Shown here in pieces: positions 15,361-23,958 of a DNA stretch of 64,000 bases. The translations under genes and the position numbers were made by a program. Numbering within the stretch: position 1 is the first letter of the stretch; each line of letters begins with the position of its first letter. The notes beneath the pieces were generated by a model that saw nothing but the letters and a program-made list of their open reading frames with translations, was not told the DNA's origin and did no database searches. The stretch comes from an uncultured Bryobacteraceae bacterium (lineage in GTDB: Bacteria; Acidobacteriota; Terriglobia; Bryobacterales; Bryobacteraceae): positions 1-64,000 of the forward strand of contig CAKZUE010000046.1 of the NCBI GenBank assembly GCA_937920635.1, given 5' to 3'.

Positions 15361-16467
15361 TCAGTCGCCAGCCTGGGGAACCGGCTGCGCCCGCCACGCG
15401 CTCCACTTCTGGCGCAGCCACACGGGCAGGCTCGGGCTGCCCTTCCAGCCAGTGCGCGCGATGCTCAGGCCCAGCATCAGCACGATCACCATCGCCGCGG
15501 CGGCTACCGTCTGCGGCACCGTGAGCGCCTCTTTCCAGCGCCAGAACCAGTTTCCGTAGACCAGCTCCGTGTGCACCCAGTACACCAGCAGCGACGTCAT
15601 GCCGAACTGCCGGAGGAAGCTCCAGCCCGTGTTGACGTAGGTCGTCCAGAGATAAGCAAAAGCGGCCACCATCAGGATGACGCCGGTCTTGATCAGGATC
15701 AGCGCGGGGCTGTTGAGCCAGAAGTCGGAGTCCGGATAGATCGAGTAGGGAAGATTGGCGAAGTAGCGCGCGCCCACCACGAGAGCCAGCCCGAACAGCG
15801 CCCACCACTCCATCATGCGTCCCATGGCGCCGGGCTCGACCACCCGCAGCAGCGAGCCGGCGGCCAGTCCGAAAGCGATGAACGCCGCCCACGGGAAAAA
15901 GCTGAAGAAATTGGGATCCGGCACGAACCAGGCCCGCGCGAACGGATGCACCCAGCTCCAGTCGGCCGAGCTGATCAGCGGGGCGGCGCCGGCGATGAAC
16001 AGCCCGCTGACGGCGCCGAAGCGGATGCGTTCGCGCGTCGTGAAAATGGCCAGCGGCGAGAGCGCGATAATGCCCAGCCCCATGCAGTTGAGAATGTCCA
16101 CCTTGAACAGGTCCGTCCACGCACTCTTGCCGAGCGAGAACGACCACATCTGGAGCCGGAACAGAAAGGCCAGCATCAGCAGATATCCGGACCGGCGCGC
16201 TGCCGACCAGGTGCGCTGCCATGCCGTGAGCCCTTTGCGCGACGTCGAATCCATCAGAAACGCCAGCGTGACGCCGGTCAGGAACAGAAAGACAGCGGGC
16301 GTGATGCCGCCGACGAACTGCGACAACACGTAGGGCCCGTCGTTGCGAAGCTCCTTGGCGGTGAAGCTGTGGAAGACGTGCCCCTGGAGCATGATCAGCG
16401 CGGCCAGCCCGCGCGTCCAATCGAGGAAGGCGAGCCGTTGCCCGCCCGTCCGGGTGGTCTGATTCAT
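15361..16467 (-). CDS. heparan-alpha-glucosaminide N-acetyltransferase-like membrane protein
   Basis: A 368-residue integral membrane protein with about ten helices. The N-terminal FLDWTRGLA block and a His in the first helix (QGHVFHSF) resemble the DUF1624/HGSNAT and acyltransferase-3 groups, which move acyl groups from acyl-CoA across the membrane onto sugars. It heads a convergent boundary with the pentapeptide gene (no gap) and lies 6 bp after the LolA-like gene on the same strand, so the three leftward genes are probably co-transcribed. Confidence 0.7.
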   Translation of the reverse strand: MNQTTRTGGQRLAFLDWTRGLAALIMLQGHVFHSFTAKELRNDGPYVLSQFVGGITPAVFLFLTGVTLAFLMDSTSRKGLTAWQRTWSAARRSGYLLMLAFLFRLQMWSFSLGKSAWTDLFKVDILNCMGLGIIALSPLAIFTTRERIRFGAVSGLFIAGAAPLISSADWSWVHPFARAWFVPDPNFFSFFPWAAFIAFGLAAGSLLRVVEPGAMGRMMEWWALFGLALVVGARYFANLPYSIYPDSDFWLNSPALILIKTGVILMVAAFAYLWTTYVNTGWSFLRQFGMTSLLVYWVHTELVYGNWFWRWKEALTVPQTVAAAAMVIVLMLGLSIARTGWKGSPSLPVWLRQKWSAWRAQPVPQAGD

Positions 16468-16473
16468 CGCAAG

Positions 16474-17151
16474 CTATCTCTGTGGCGTTTCCTTTTTGAC
16501 GCCCTTGGGCAGGTTGAGCCGGACCTGGGCCGGCGTCAACGCGGGGTTGACCTGGATGCTGGAATATGCAACCAGCACGTAATCGCGCGACGGCTGGTTC
16601 ACCTTCTGCTGGATGACCATGCCGTCGGTTTGGGAGACCCAGATCTCGACGCTCCTGACGTGGTGAGCGGCCTCCTGGGACAGCGGGGTAAGCTCGAGCC
16701 GGTCGGCGGAAACGCCGTTCACCTTTTCCTCGCCCACATGCCGGATCGAATACGCGCGGCGCAGCTCGCGCACGGGAGTCCCGAAGCCGAGCAGGAGAAA
16801 CTGATCGATGAGGCCGCCCTGCTTGCCCAGATCATATTCCTGCACTGTCATCAGCTTCGGGTAAAAGAGCTGAATCTTGCTGCCCTGGAAGGCCACCGCG
16901 CGCGGGGAGGGCTGGTCGAACTCGACCAGCATGCGAAGGTCCTTCGGCTTCGGGCGGTACAGAACGATGCGCCCGCTCTCTTCGCTGGTCTCTTTCACCA
17001 GGGCCGTGTACGAGATTTTCCGGATCTGCGCCGTCATGCCGCGGAAGCCGGTGGCGGCCTTGTCGAGCCGGGCCAGAGCGTCATCCAGTGGAGCGGCAGC
17101 AGCACCCAGACAGGCGGCCAGAAGGCAGAAGGTAAGGCGGGACTGGGTCAT
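16474..17151 (-). CDS. LolA-like outer-membrane lipoprotein carrier family protein
   Basis: A 225-residue exported protein with a signal peptide (to about residue 20) and a LolA/LolB-like half-barrel: a DDALARLDKAA start, a YRPKPKDLRMLVEF strand pair and LELTPLS. It probably carries lipid-linked cargo across the periplasm, although LolA-like paralogues often serve other glycolipid systems. The ATG overlaps the stop of the upstream small membrane protein by 4 bp. Confidence 0.7.
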   Translation of the reverse strand: MTQSRLTFCLLAACLGAAAAPLDDALARLDKAATGFRGMTAQIRKISYTALVKETSEESGRIVLYRPKPKDLRMLVEFDQPSPRAVAFQGSKIQLFYPKLMTVQEYDLGKQGGLIDQFLLLGFGTPVRELRRAYSIRHVGEEKVNGVSADRLELTPLSQEAAHHVRSVEIWVSQTDGMVIQQKVNQPSRDYVLVAYSSIQVNPALTPAQVRLNLPKGVKKETPQR

Positions 17152-17498
17152 GGCCTGGAGAGGGCAAGGTAGCCGCGGATCTCCCCCTCCGCGTCATGCA
17201 CCGGCTCGACCCGCACCACCTGGATCGACTTGCCGAGCCGTTTCCGGAGAAGTTCCGCCGCCTGCGCGGGGCGCTGTGACTCGCTGATCGAACTGAGAAG
17301 CGAAGTCTCCAGCCAGAACACCGTAACGCCGGGCTCCGATGGCATCTGCACGATGCTGGCGGGGCGAGGCTGGTCTTTGAAAAACCCGCGGGGTGTCAGG
17401 AAGATGAAGGCGAGAATCAGGGCGACGACGACGTCGTACTGCCAACTGGCGCGCGGAAACTCCCAGAAGAGAAGACTCTTCATCGCCAACAGTCCCAT
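17148..17498 (-). CDS. small single-helix membrane protein
   Basis: A 116-residue protein with one membrane helix near the N-terminus (VVVALILAFIFL) and a periplasmic or cytoplasmic tail ending GEIRGYLALSRP. No family recognised. It is translationally coupled to the LolA-like gene (4-bp overlap). An internal ATG (MKSLLFW, 17483) could be the true start. Confidence 0.65.
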   Translation of the reverse strand: MGLLAMKSLLFWEFPRASWQYDVVVALILAFIFLTPRGFFKDQPRPASIVQMPSEPGVTVFWLETSLLSSISESQRPAQAAELLRKRLGKSIQVVRVEPVHDAEGEIRGYLALSRP

Positions 17499-17555
17499 TG
17501 TAGCACCGCCCGGCGCGGCTGCCAGGCGGTTGGATGCGGCCGCGGCCGCCGCGAT

Positions 17556-18059
17556 TCAGTCTTCCCTGGCCCGCCGTGCGGGGCGCGGCCCGGGCTCCCC
17601 GCCTTCGGCCTCCTTCACCTCTTCAGCCCGCAACACCTGGCAGTGGGCGCAGTAGCCGCCGATCTCGGTCCTGGCGATCAGGATCTGGAAGCCGAACGTC
17701 TTCTCCACCTGGCGTCTCAGCTTCTGGAGCGGCTCGCCGAAAAACTCTTCCACTTTGCCGCAGCGGAGGCAGACGATGTGGGCGTGCTCCTGCTTGCGGC
17801 GGGTCTCGTAGTAATGTTGATCGCCCGCATGATGCATGAGATCCAGCTCGTCGACCAGCCCGCCCTCTTTCAGCATCTTCAGCGTGCGGTAGACGGTCAC
17901 CCGGTTCAGCTTCGGGTCTCTCTCGTGAGCGAGGCGGTACAGCGTCTCAGCGTCCAGATGCGCGCCCGTCTTGTCGAGCAGATCCAGCAGGATCTGCCGC
18001 TGGCGGGTAAGGCGGAAGCCGCGCTGTTTGAGGGTTTCGCGGGCTGCAAGCAGGGACAT
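17556..18059 (-). CDS. Fur family transcriptional regulator
   Basis: A 167-residue metal- or peroxide-sensing repressor. The N-terminal winged helix has RLTRQRQILLDLL and NRVTVYRTLKML. The dimerisation domain has the regulatory His-rich segment (HHAGDQHYYE, EHAHIVC) and two Cys pairs (CLRC, CAHC) for structural zinc. Whether it is Fur, PerR or Zur cannot be settled. The start at 18059 (MSLLAARE) follows AAGAGG; the ORF start at 18086 is GTG. Divergent from the sulfatase. Confidence 0.88.
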   Translation of the reverse strand: MSLLAARETLKQRGFRLTRQRQILLDLLDKTGAHLDAETLYRLAHERDPKLNRVTVYRTLKMLKEGGLVDELDLMHHAGDQHYYETRRKQEHAHIVCLRCGKVEEFFGEPLQKLRRQVEKTFGFQILIARTEIGGYCAHCQVLRAEEVKEAEGGEPGPRPARRARED

Positions 18060-18214
18060 GCGGGCCTCTTGTTCAGACTGTACCACGAGGGGCGGGATTC
18101 AAGCGGGCAAGGCATCCCCGCCTGCTGCCGCGCCCGGCTCTGCGCCACCCTTGCTGTCCGAGCCGCCATTCACAGAGACCTATGATAATGGTGTTCCCGA
18201 GGAGCCCTGCCATC

Positions 18215-19582
18215 ATGCCCTCTTCCATCACCCGCAGACGCGTTCTCGCCGCCGCCCCCGCCATCCGCTCTTCCGCCGCGCCGGGGCACGTCAATGTCCT
18301 CTATCTCCACTCCCACGATACCGGCCGATACGTCCAGCCTTACGGCCACGCGGTTCCCACGCCGAACTTGCAGAAGTTCGCCGCCGAATCGGTTCTGTTC
18401 CGCCAGGCGTTCGACGCCGCGCCCACCTGTTCGCCGTCGCGCGCGGCGCTGCTGACCGGCATGGCGCCGCACTCCTGCGGCATGCTCGGCCTCGCCCACC
18501 GCGGCTTTTCGCTGAACGACCCCACGCGCCACATGGCGCACTATCTCCGCTCCCAGGGCTATCTCACCGTGCTGTCCGGCGTCCAGCATGAAGCCGCCGC
18601 AGGCCGCGTGCCGGAGCTCGGCTACGAACGCATCCTGAAGACGGAGTCCAACCGCGGCCCGGCCGTGTCGCGCGCCGCCGCCGATTTTTTGGAGTCGCGC
18701 CCGAAGGAGCCCTTCTTCCTCTCCTGCGGGTTCTTTGAAACGCACCGCGAGTTCCCCGTGCCCGCTCCGCCGGACGACCCGCGCTACGTCCTGCCTCCGG
18801 CGCCGCTGCCGGACACACCGCAGACGCGGGCTGACACGGCTGCCTTCCACGCCTCGGCGCGCGTGCTCGATCAATCCATGGGGGCGGTGCTCGAAGCCCT
18901 GGAACGCGCCGGCCTCGCCGCGTCGACGCTGGTCGTTCTCACCACCGACCACGGCATCGCTTTCCCGCGCATGAAGTGCAACCTCAACGCCCACGGCATG
19001 GGCGTCATGCTCATGATGCGCGGTCCCGGCGGCTTCTCCGGCGGCAGGGTCAGCGACGCGCTGGTCTCTCAGTTGGATCTTTTCCCCACTCTCTGCGAAG
19101 CCGCTGGTCTGACGAGACCCGGCTGGCTCCAAGGGCGCTCCCTCATGCCGCTCATCCGCGGCGAGCGGGAAGAAATCCGCGACTGGCTTACCGGCGAAGT
19201 CACTTTCCACGCGGCCTATGAGCCCGCGCGCGCCATCCGCTCCAGGCGCTGGTCCTACGTCCGCCGCTTCGGACAGAGGCGCACCCCCGTGCTGCCGAAC
19301 TGCGACGATGGGCCCAGCAAGTCGGTCTGGCTCGATCACGGCTGGCGAACGGAGCAGCTCGATCCGGAATCGCTCTACGATCTCGTCTTCGATCCCGCCG
19401 AGTCGCGCAACGTGATCGCACAACATCCGAAAGAAGCCGCGCATTGGCGCAGCCTGCTCAAGCAGTGGATGCGCGACACGAATGACCCGCTGCTCGAAGG
19501 CGACGTGCCCCCGCCGCCCGGCTCGCGCGTCAACAACCCCGACGGAGTCTCGCCCCGCGAGCCCTTCATCGAGTACGACTGA
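18215..19582 (+). CDS. type I sulfatase, exported
   Basis: A 455-residue sulfatase with a twin-arginine-like leader (TRRRVLAAAPA). The formylglycine site is CSPSR with Cys72, followed by AALLTGM. Metal ligands include HDTG-type residues near the N-terminus and TTDHG near residue 247. Sulfatases of this group remove sulfate esters from polysaccharides, but arylsulfonate or phosphonate substrates are possible. The start at 18215 has GAGGAG upstream; a -10-like TATGATAAT lies at 18181. Its stop abuts that of the convergent phytase. Confidence 0.87.
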   Translation: MPSSITRRRVLAAAPAIRSSAAPGHVNVLYLHSHDTGRYVQPYGHAVPTPNLQKFAAESVLFRQAFDAAPTCSPSRAALLTGMAPHSCGMLGLAHRGFSLNDPTRHMAHYLRSQGYLTVLSGVQHEAAAGRVPELGYERILKTESNRGPAVSRAAADFLESRPKEPFFLSCGFFETHREFPVPAPPDDPRYVLPPAPLPDTPQTRADTAAFHASARVLDQSMGAVLEALERAGLAASTLVVLTTDHGIAFPRMKCNLNAHGMGVMLMMRGPGGFSGGRVSDALVSQLDLFPTLCEAAGLTRPGWLQGRSLMPLIRGEREEIRDWLTGEVTFHAAYEPARAIRSRRWSYVRRFGQRRTPVLPNCDDGPSKSVWLDHGWRTEQLDPESLYDLVFDPAESRNVIAQHPKEAAHWRSLLKQWMRDTNDPLLEGDVPPPPGSRVNNPDGVSPREPFIEYD

Positions 19583-20668
19583 TCACCGCCGCCCGAGCGC
19601 CGTCTCGACATCCGCCCAGTTGAAGAAGAAGAAGTTCTTCCCCGCGCTGTTCATCGCCGCCAGCATGCCGCGCGGAAATCCGCGCCCCAGCGGGCGCGCC
19701 GTGGCTTCGATCCCGTCGGTCGAATCCGCTCCGCCCTCGATCACCGCAACCACTTCGCTGTGATCGTGCGGGTCCGCCGCCGTTCCCTCGCGGCGGTACA
19801 GCAGATACCGGCTGTTGCCTTTGACCTGGTCGGTGGAAATCAGGTAGCCCTTGCCCTTGCCCGCCGCATAGATCGCCAGCCCCTCGCGGTTGCCCTGATA
19901 GCCCGCGCGCGCAAACAGCGCCAGTTCCTTCTGCGCCAGCGGGTGCTCGGGATCGGCATGGTACTTCCGCAACCCCGTGTCTTCGTCGGCGTAGTAGACG
20001 TATCCCAGTTCGTCGTCCACCGCCACAGCCTCGATCTCGCCCGCCCCGGAAAACGCTCCGAACTCGCGCACCTTCACGCCCTTCACCTTTCCCGTGCCGT
20101 CGTCCAGCAGCCGGTACTGCTCGAGATAACCGTCGAGAGGGCCCTCTTTCGGCGCGACGATCGCGAACACCGCGCCGTCGCGCGGGCGCCGGTAAAGCGC
20201 GATGCCCATCGGCTCGCGCCCGCGGCCTTCGCGGCCCTCGAGAACCGGAATGCCCCCGCCCGATGAAACATCTTCGAGCATTCCCGTTTTTTCGTCGATC
20301 CGGAACACGCGCAGCCGCTTCTGGAAGCGCTCCGTCGTCACGGCGATGTCGGCGCGCCGCCCGCCCAGCTTCAGGCCGTACTCCACGTCCACGTTGTTGG
20401 GGCGGTCCAGTCCCTCGATCCGCTGCCGCACCTTGCCGTCGAGACCATAGACGACCAGGGCGCCGCGCGGCGCCGCCGCCTTGTTCGTCCCGATCACCAG
20501 GCTGCGGGAAGCGTCCTTCGGGTGGATCCAGATGGCGGGATCGTCGGCGTCGTCGCCCGCGCTCTCCGTCGTCACTGCCGGTTGCACCCGCACCGGCTCA
20601 GGCAGCCACACGGCGGCGGCAGCCGCGGCCAGCGCGCAGACAGAAATCCAACGTGCCGTTTGAAACAT
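19583..20668 (-). CDS. 3-phytase (beta-propeller phytase), secreted
   Basis: A 361-residue beta-propeller phytase, which releases phosphate from phytate with calcium. A signal peptide (MFQTARWIS...) precedes DDADDPAIWIHP near residue 41, the classic calcium-site motif, then RPNNVDVEYG, EAVAVDDELGYVYYADED and DSTDGIEA. The start at 20668 follows GGAGGAAGA. It lies 92 bp downstream of a TonB receptor on the same strand, with a strong hairpin between them. Together with the Pho-box-like site upstream of the receptor, this suggests a phosphate-scavenging operon. Confidence 0.88.
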   Translation of the reverse strand: MFQTARWISVCALAAAAAAVWLPEPVRVQPAVTTESAGDDADDPAIWIHPKDASRSLVIGTNKAAAPRGALVVYGLDGKVRQRIEGLDRPNNVDVEYGLKLGGRRADIAVTTERFQKRLRVFRIDEKTGMLEDVSSGGGIPVLEGREGRGREPMGIALYRRPRDGAVFAIVAPKEGPLDGYLEQYRLLDDGTGKVKGVKVREFGAFSGAGEIEAVAVDDELGYVYYADEDTGLRKYHADPEHPLAQKELALFARAGYQGNREGLAIYAAGKGKGYLISTDQVKGNSRYLLYRREGTAADPHDHSEVVAVIEGGADSTDGIEATARPLGRGFPRGMLAAMNSAGKNFFFFNWADVETALGRR

Positions 20669-20700
20669 TCTTCCTCCATTATGAAGGGCCGGAACGCGCC

Positions 20701-20737
20701 GCGCCCGCCGGAAAGCCCGGGGCCTCCCGGCGGGCGC
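20701..20737. repeat. hairpin between TonB receptor and phytase
   Basis: GCGCCCGCCGG and its exact reverse complement CCGGCGGGCGC are separated by 15 bp. In the leftward transcript it lies between the receptor stop and the phytase ribosome site. It has no T-tract in that direction and could attenuate read-through or protect the 3' end of the receptor message. Confidence 0.55.
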
Positions 20738-20760
20738 TTTCTGCGGCAAGGGAGCAGCCG

Positions 20761-23721
20761 CTAGAAGTTCAGCCGCAGCATGAATTGCAGCATCCGGCTG
20801 GTGCCGAAGCCCGTGGCCCCGTCATTGGCCGTCGAGCGGATCTGGCCGAAGTCCGACCGCGACCAGTTGCTGACCGGCGAGCCGAACTGGGCCCGGTTGA
20901 ACACGTTGAACGCCTCAGCGCGGAAGTCGAGCGAGAACTGCTCGCCGAGCCGGGTGCGCTTGTTCAGCGCCACGTCCGCCTGCCACAGCCCGGGGGCGCG
21001 CAACAGGTTGCGCGGCGCAAAGCCCCACGTGCCCGGGGCTGGCGCCACGAATGCGGCCCGGTTCGCCCAGAGGTTAGCCGTCTTCGTGTCCGGATACAGC
21101 GGCGCGCCCGTCAGGTTGGGCCGCTGGTTGCGTGCGTTGCCGTCGGGGACGTCGCCCGAGGCGCGGTCCAGCACCACGTTCACCGGCTGTCCGGTGCGCG
21201 CCGTGAAGACCCCCGAGAGGTCCCATCCTTCCAGCACCCGCCCGGCGAAGCCCGATTTCGGACCGAACTGCCGCCCGCGGCCGAAAGGAAGCTCGTAGAC
21301 GGAGTTGATGGTCGCCGTGTGGCGGATGTCGAAGCTCGATACCGCCCGCTCGCAACGCCGGCAGGAAGCGATCATGATCTCGGCGCCGTCGCCGGAACCC
21401 GCATTGTCGTCCAGCGCCTTCGAGTACATGTACTGGAGCTGGAACAGCCAGCCGCGCGTGAAGTTCCGCTGCAACGAGTTCTGCCAGCCGTGGAAGGTGT
21501 TGTTGTTGTAGTTCACCTTGCGGTCGACGTCCGCGAACGCTGGCAGCGGGCGCACCTTCGTGCCGGGAATGTAGGTGTTCACGCGGTCGCGCCCGAACAG
21601 CTTCGAGCCGCGGTTGCCCACATACGCCGTTTGGAACACGAACGAGGCTGGCAGTTCCCGCTGGATGGACAGGCTCCACTGCTGCGAGTAGAAGTCCCGG
21701 CGGTCCCGCTGCAACGCCCGCGGCGAGAAGCCGGCCGACCGCGCCTCTCCGAAGAACGGCGTGATCGGATACGCCAGCCCCGGCCGTTGCGCCGCCGTCA
21801 ACTGCAACCGTTCCGGCTCGCTGTCCACCGCCGCCGTCACGTCGTCCTGCTGTCCGGGACCATAGTAGATGCCGTAGCCGCCGCGCACCACGGTCTTTTG
21901 CGTCACGCCCCAGGCGAAGCCGAACCGCGGCGCCAGGTTGTTCCTGTCGGGGAAGTACCACGGCGCGTCCTGCGGGCACCAGCCCGCGCAGCGGATGTCG
22001 TCGAACACGCGCCCGCGCCCGTTCACTTCCGTCATCACCGTGTAATACTCATAGCGGGCGCCCAGGCTCAGAGTCAGGTTCTTCGCCGCGCGCCATTCAT
22101 CCTGCACGTAGCCCTGCCACAACGTGCGCCGCCCGCCGAACATCGGCAGCACGCCCGCCACCTCGAAGCGGTCCACGCGGTTGTTGATGAACGCGTCGAG
22201 GCTCGCGTAGCGCACCGAGACCGAGCCGTCGTCGCCCGCGTTGAGCTGAATGCGCCGCGCTTCGCCGCCGAACTTGATTGTGTGGCGGCCAAGCTGCCAG
22301 CTCACGTTATCGCTGTAAGTCCACGAGTTCGGCTTTTCGTAGATCGCTGTCGATGCCTGCGTGCTCGTCAGCCCGGGCACGGTGAACGCTTCCGGCAGCA
22401 CGCCGGTCTGCGGACGCGTCAACGCGCTGCGGTTGAAGCCGAACTTGAAATCGTTCACGATCCGCGGAGACAGCACCGCCTGCCACTGCGCCGTCGCGTT
22501 GGTCGGGCGCACGAAGCTCTGGCGGTATTCGAGCAAGCCGGAGCGGCGGTCGTTGAAGTTGCCGTCGGTCGTGTTGAAGCGGAAGAACAGCAGGTGGTTC
22601 GAGTTCAGCCGGTGGTCGATGCGCACCGTGCCCGCATTCTCTTCCCAGCGGTTGCGGAACACACCGGTGAAGCGGTTCACCAGCGGGTCGCTGGTCGGCT
22701 CCTGACCCACGGGATACGCGTTCACCACATTGGCCAGCGCCGGCGAGGTCTGCGCCACCCGCTGCCGCAGCAGCGCGCTCGGCACCAGCCCGTTCACCGC
22801 CGCCTGACCCAGCCGCTGCTGAAGTCCTTCGTAGTTGACGAAGAAGAATGTCCGGTCGCGCACGACCGGGCCGCCCAGGTTGCCGCCGAACTGGTTCAGC
22901 CGGAAGTCCGGGTTGTCGCTCGGGTCGAACGGGCGGCGGGCGTCGAAAATATCGTTCCTGACGAACCAGAACACGCCGCCATGGAGATTGTTGGTGCCGG
23001 AGCGCGAAACCAGGTTGATCTGCGCGCCCGCGCTCGTGCCTGTCTCCGCCGTATAGCTCGAAGAGTTCACCTTGAACTCGGAGATCGAGTCCAGCGAAAT
23101 CACCAGCCGCAGCCCGCCTTCCTGCCGCGGGTCCTTGATCCCCGTGGCGTCCACTCCGTCGAAGGTCCAGTAGTTCTCATCGCGGTAACGGCCGAAAAAC
23201 CGGATCGAGTTCTGGGTCCCGTCGCCCGTGTTGATCGCCCCGGGGGCCAGCGCCATCAGGAAGCTCCAGTTGCGCCCGTTGATCGGAATGTCCTTGATCT
23301 GGCGCGCGCCCACAACCGAACCCAGATCCGCCGACGTCTGCTCCAGCGGCGTGGCATCGGCCTGGATTTCAATCTGCGTCGCCACCGTGCCCACCTGGAG
23401 GCGAAAATTCTGCGTCCGCTGCTGCCCCACCGCCAGAACCACGCCAGTGGTCCGGGCTGGCGCAAACCCGTCCTTCGCCACGGTCACTTCATAGGTGCCC
23501 ACAGGCACTGCCGCAAAGTCGTAATAGCCGTCGCTCGACGTCGTCGTCTCGCGCGAGAAACCCGTTGCCGCGTTCGCGATCTTCACCACCGCCCCGGGAA
23601 CTGATGCCCCTGACTCATCCAGAACCTGCCCGTTCAGGCGGCTCCGGTCTACTTGTCCCACCGCGGCGATGGCCAGAACACACATGGCTGCCGCCAGACG
23701 CAATCCAAGATTTATCCTCAT
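20761..23721 (-). CDS. TonB-dependent receptor with carboxypeptidase-regulatory-like domain
   Basis: A 986-residue outer-membrane receptor of the Oar-like acidobacterial group. A signal peptide (to about residue 23) precedes a CarboxypepD_reg-like domain (25-110: LNGQVLDESGASVPGAVV), a plug domain (about 115-235: IPINGRNWSFL) and a long beta-barrel ending in an aromatic residue (MLRLNF). Such receptors import siderophores, glycans or phosphate-containing ligands. The gene precedes the phytase, which suggests an inositol phosphate or related ligand, by context only. GGAGG lies only 1 nt before the ATG, an odd spacing. Confidence 0.88.
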   Translation of the reverse strand: MRINLGLRLAAAMCVLAIAAVGQVDRSRLNGQVLDESGASVPGAVVKIANAATGFSRETTTSSDGYYDFAAVPVGTYEVTVAKDGFAPARTTGVVLAVGQQRTQNFRLQVGTVATQIEIQADATPLEQTSADLGSVVGARQIKDIPINGRNWSFLMALAPGAINTGDGTQNSIRFFGRYRDENYWTFDGVDATGIKDPRQEGGLRLVISLDSISEFKVNSSSYTAETGTSAGAQINLVSRSGTNNLHGGVFWFVRNDIFDARRPFDPSDNPDFRLNQFGGNLGGPVVRDRTFFFVNYEGLQQRLGQAAVNGLVPSALLRQRVAQTSPALANVVNAYPVGQEPTSDPLVNRFTGVFRNRWEENAGTVRIDHRLNSNHLLFFRFNTTDGNFNDRRSGLLEYRQSFVRPTNATAQWQAVLSPRIVNDFKFGFNRSALTRPQTGVLPEAFTVPGLTSTQASTAIYEKPNSWTYSDNVSWQLGRHTIKFGGEARRIQLNAGDDGSVSVRYASLDAFINNRVDRFEVAGVLPMFGGRRTLWQGYVQDEWRAAKNLTLSLGARYEYYTVMTEVNGRGRVFDDIRCAGWCPQDAPWYFPDRNNLAPRFGFAWGVTQKTVVRGGYGIYYGPGQQDDVTAAVDSEPERLQLTAAQRPGLAYPITPFFGEARSAGFSPRALQRDRRDFYSQQWSLSIQRELPASFVFQTAYVGNRGSKLFGRDRVNTYIPGTKVRPLPAFADVDRKVNYNNNTFHGWQNSLQRNFTRGWLFQLQYMYSKALDDNAGSGDGAEIMIASCRRCERAVSSFDIRHTATINSVYELPFGRGRQFGPKSGFAGRVLEGWDLSGVFTARTGQPVNVVLDRASGDVPDGNARNQRPNLTGAPLYPDTKTANLWANRAAFVAPAPGTWGFAPRNLLRAPGLWQADVALNKRTRLGEQFSLDFRAEAFNVFNRAQFGSPVSNWSRSDFGQIRSTANDGATGFGTSRMLQFMLRLNF

Positions 23722-23744
23722 GCCTCCGACGCTAGCAACCGGCT

Positions 23745-23773
23745 GTCACATTGGTGTTCCAAAACTGTTACAG
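23745..23773. promoter_or_regulatory. Pho-box-like repeats upstream of the TonB receptor-phytase pair
   Basis: On the plus strand, CTGTCAC, GTGTTCC and CTGTTAC (from 23743) recur every 11 bp. On the minus strand the same region reads CTGTAAC, TTGGAAC and ATGTGAC, also every 11 bp. It starts 22 bp before the receptor ATG. The layout and CTGTCAC match Pho boxes and resemble the elements at the PhoB-like gene. The orientation is ambiguous because the site is quasi-palindromic. Confidence 0.4.
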
Positions 23774-23958
23774 GATCATGAATGGAGGAGGGTTCTTCCC
23801 CGCGCCGCCACTGGCGGCAGCTACGGGCATGGAAACTGAGCGCGGGGGGCTGGGGATTGAGGATCCTTCCATTGCCGGTCCGCGGACACGGCTGGCGAAC
23901 CCTCCGGCATTGGATGTGCCGCCTTCTTCTGGTTCGAGACTCTTCTGATCGGGCAGCG

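Noticed and set aside
20263-23604. 1113-residue plus-strand ORF
   Set aside because: It runs antisense to the phytase and the TonB receptor and has no recognisable domain; low-complexity Arg/His/Pro composition.
23722-23958. A gene in the 237-bp gap between the first TonB receptor and the barrel gene
   Set aside because: Short ORFs here (for example 23751..23948) lack a ribosome site and domain-like sequence; the gap is better explained as a promoter region.
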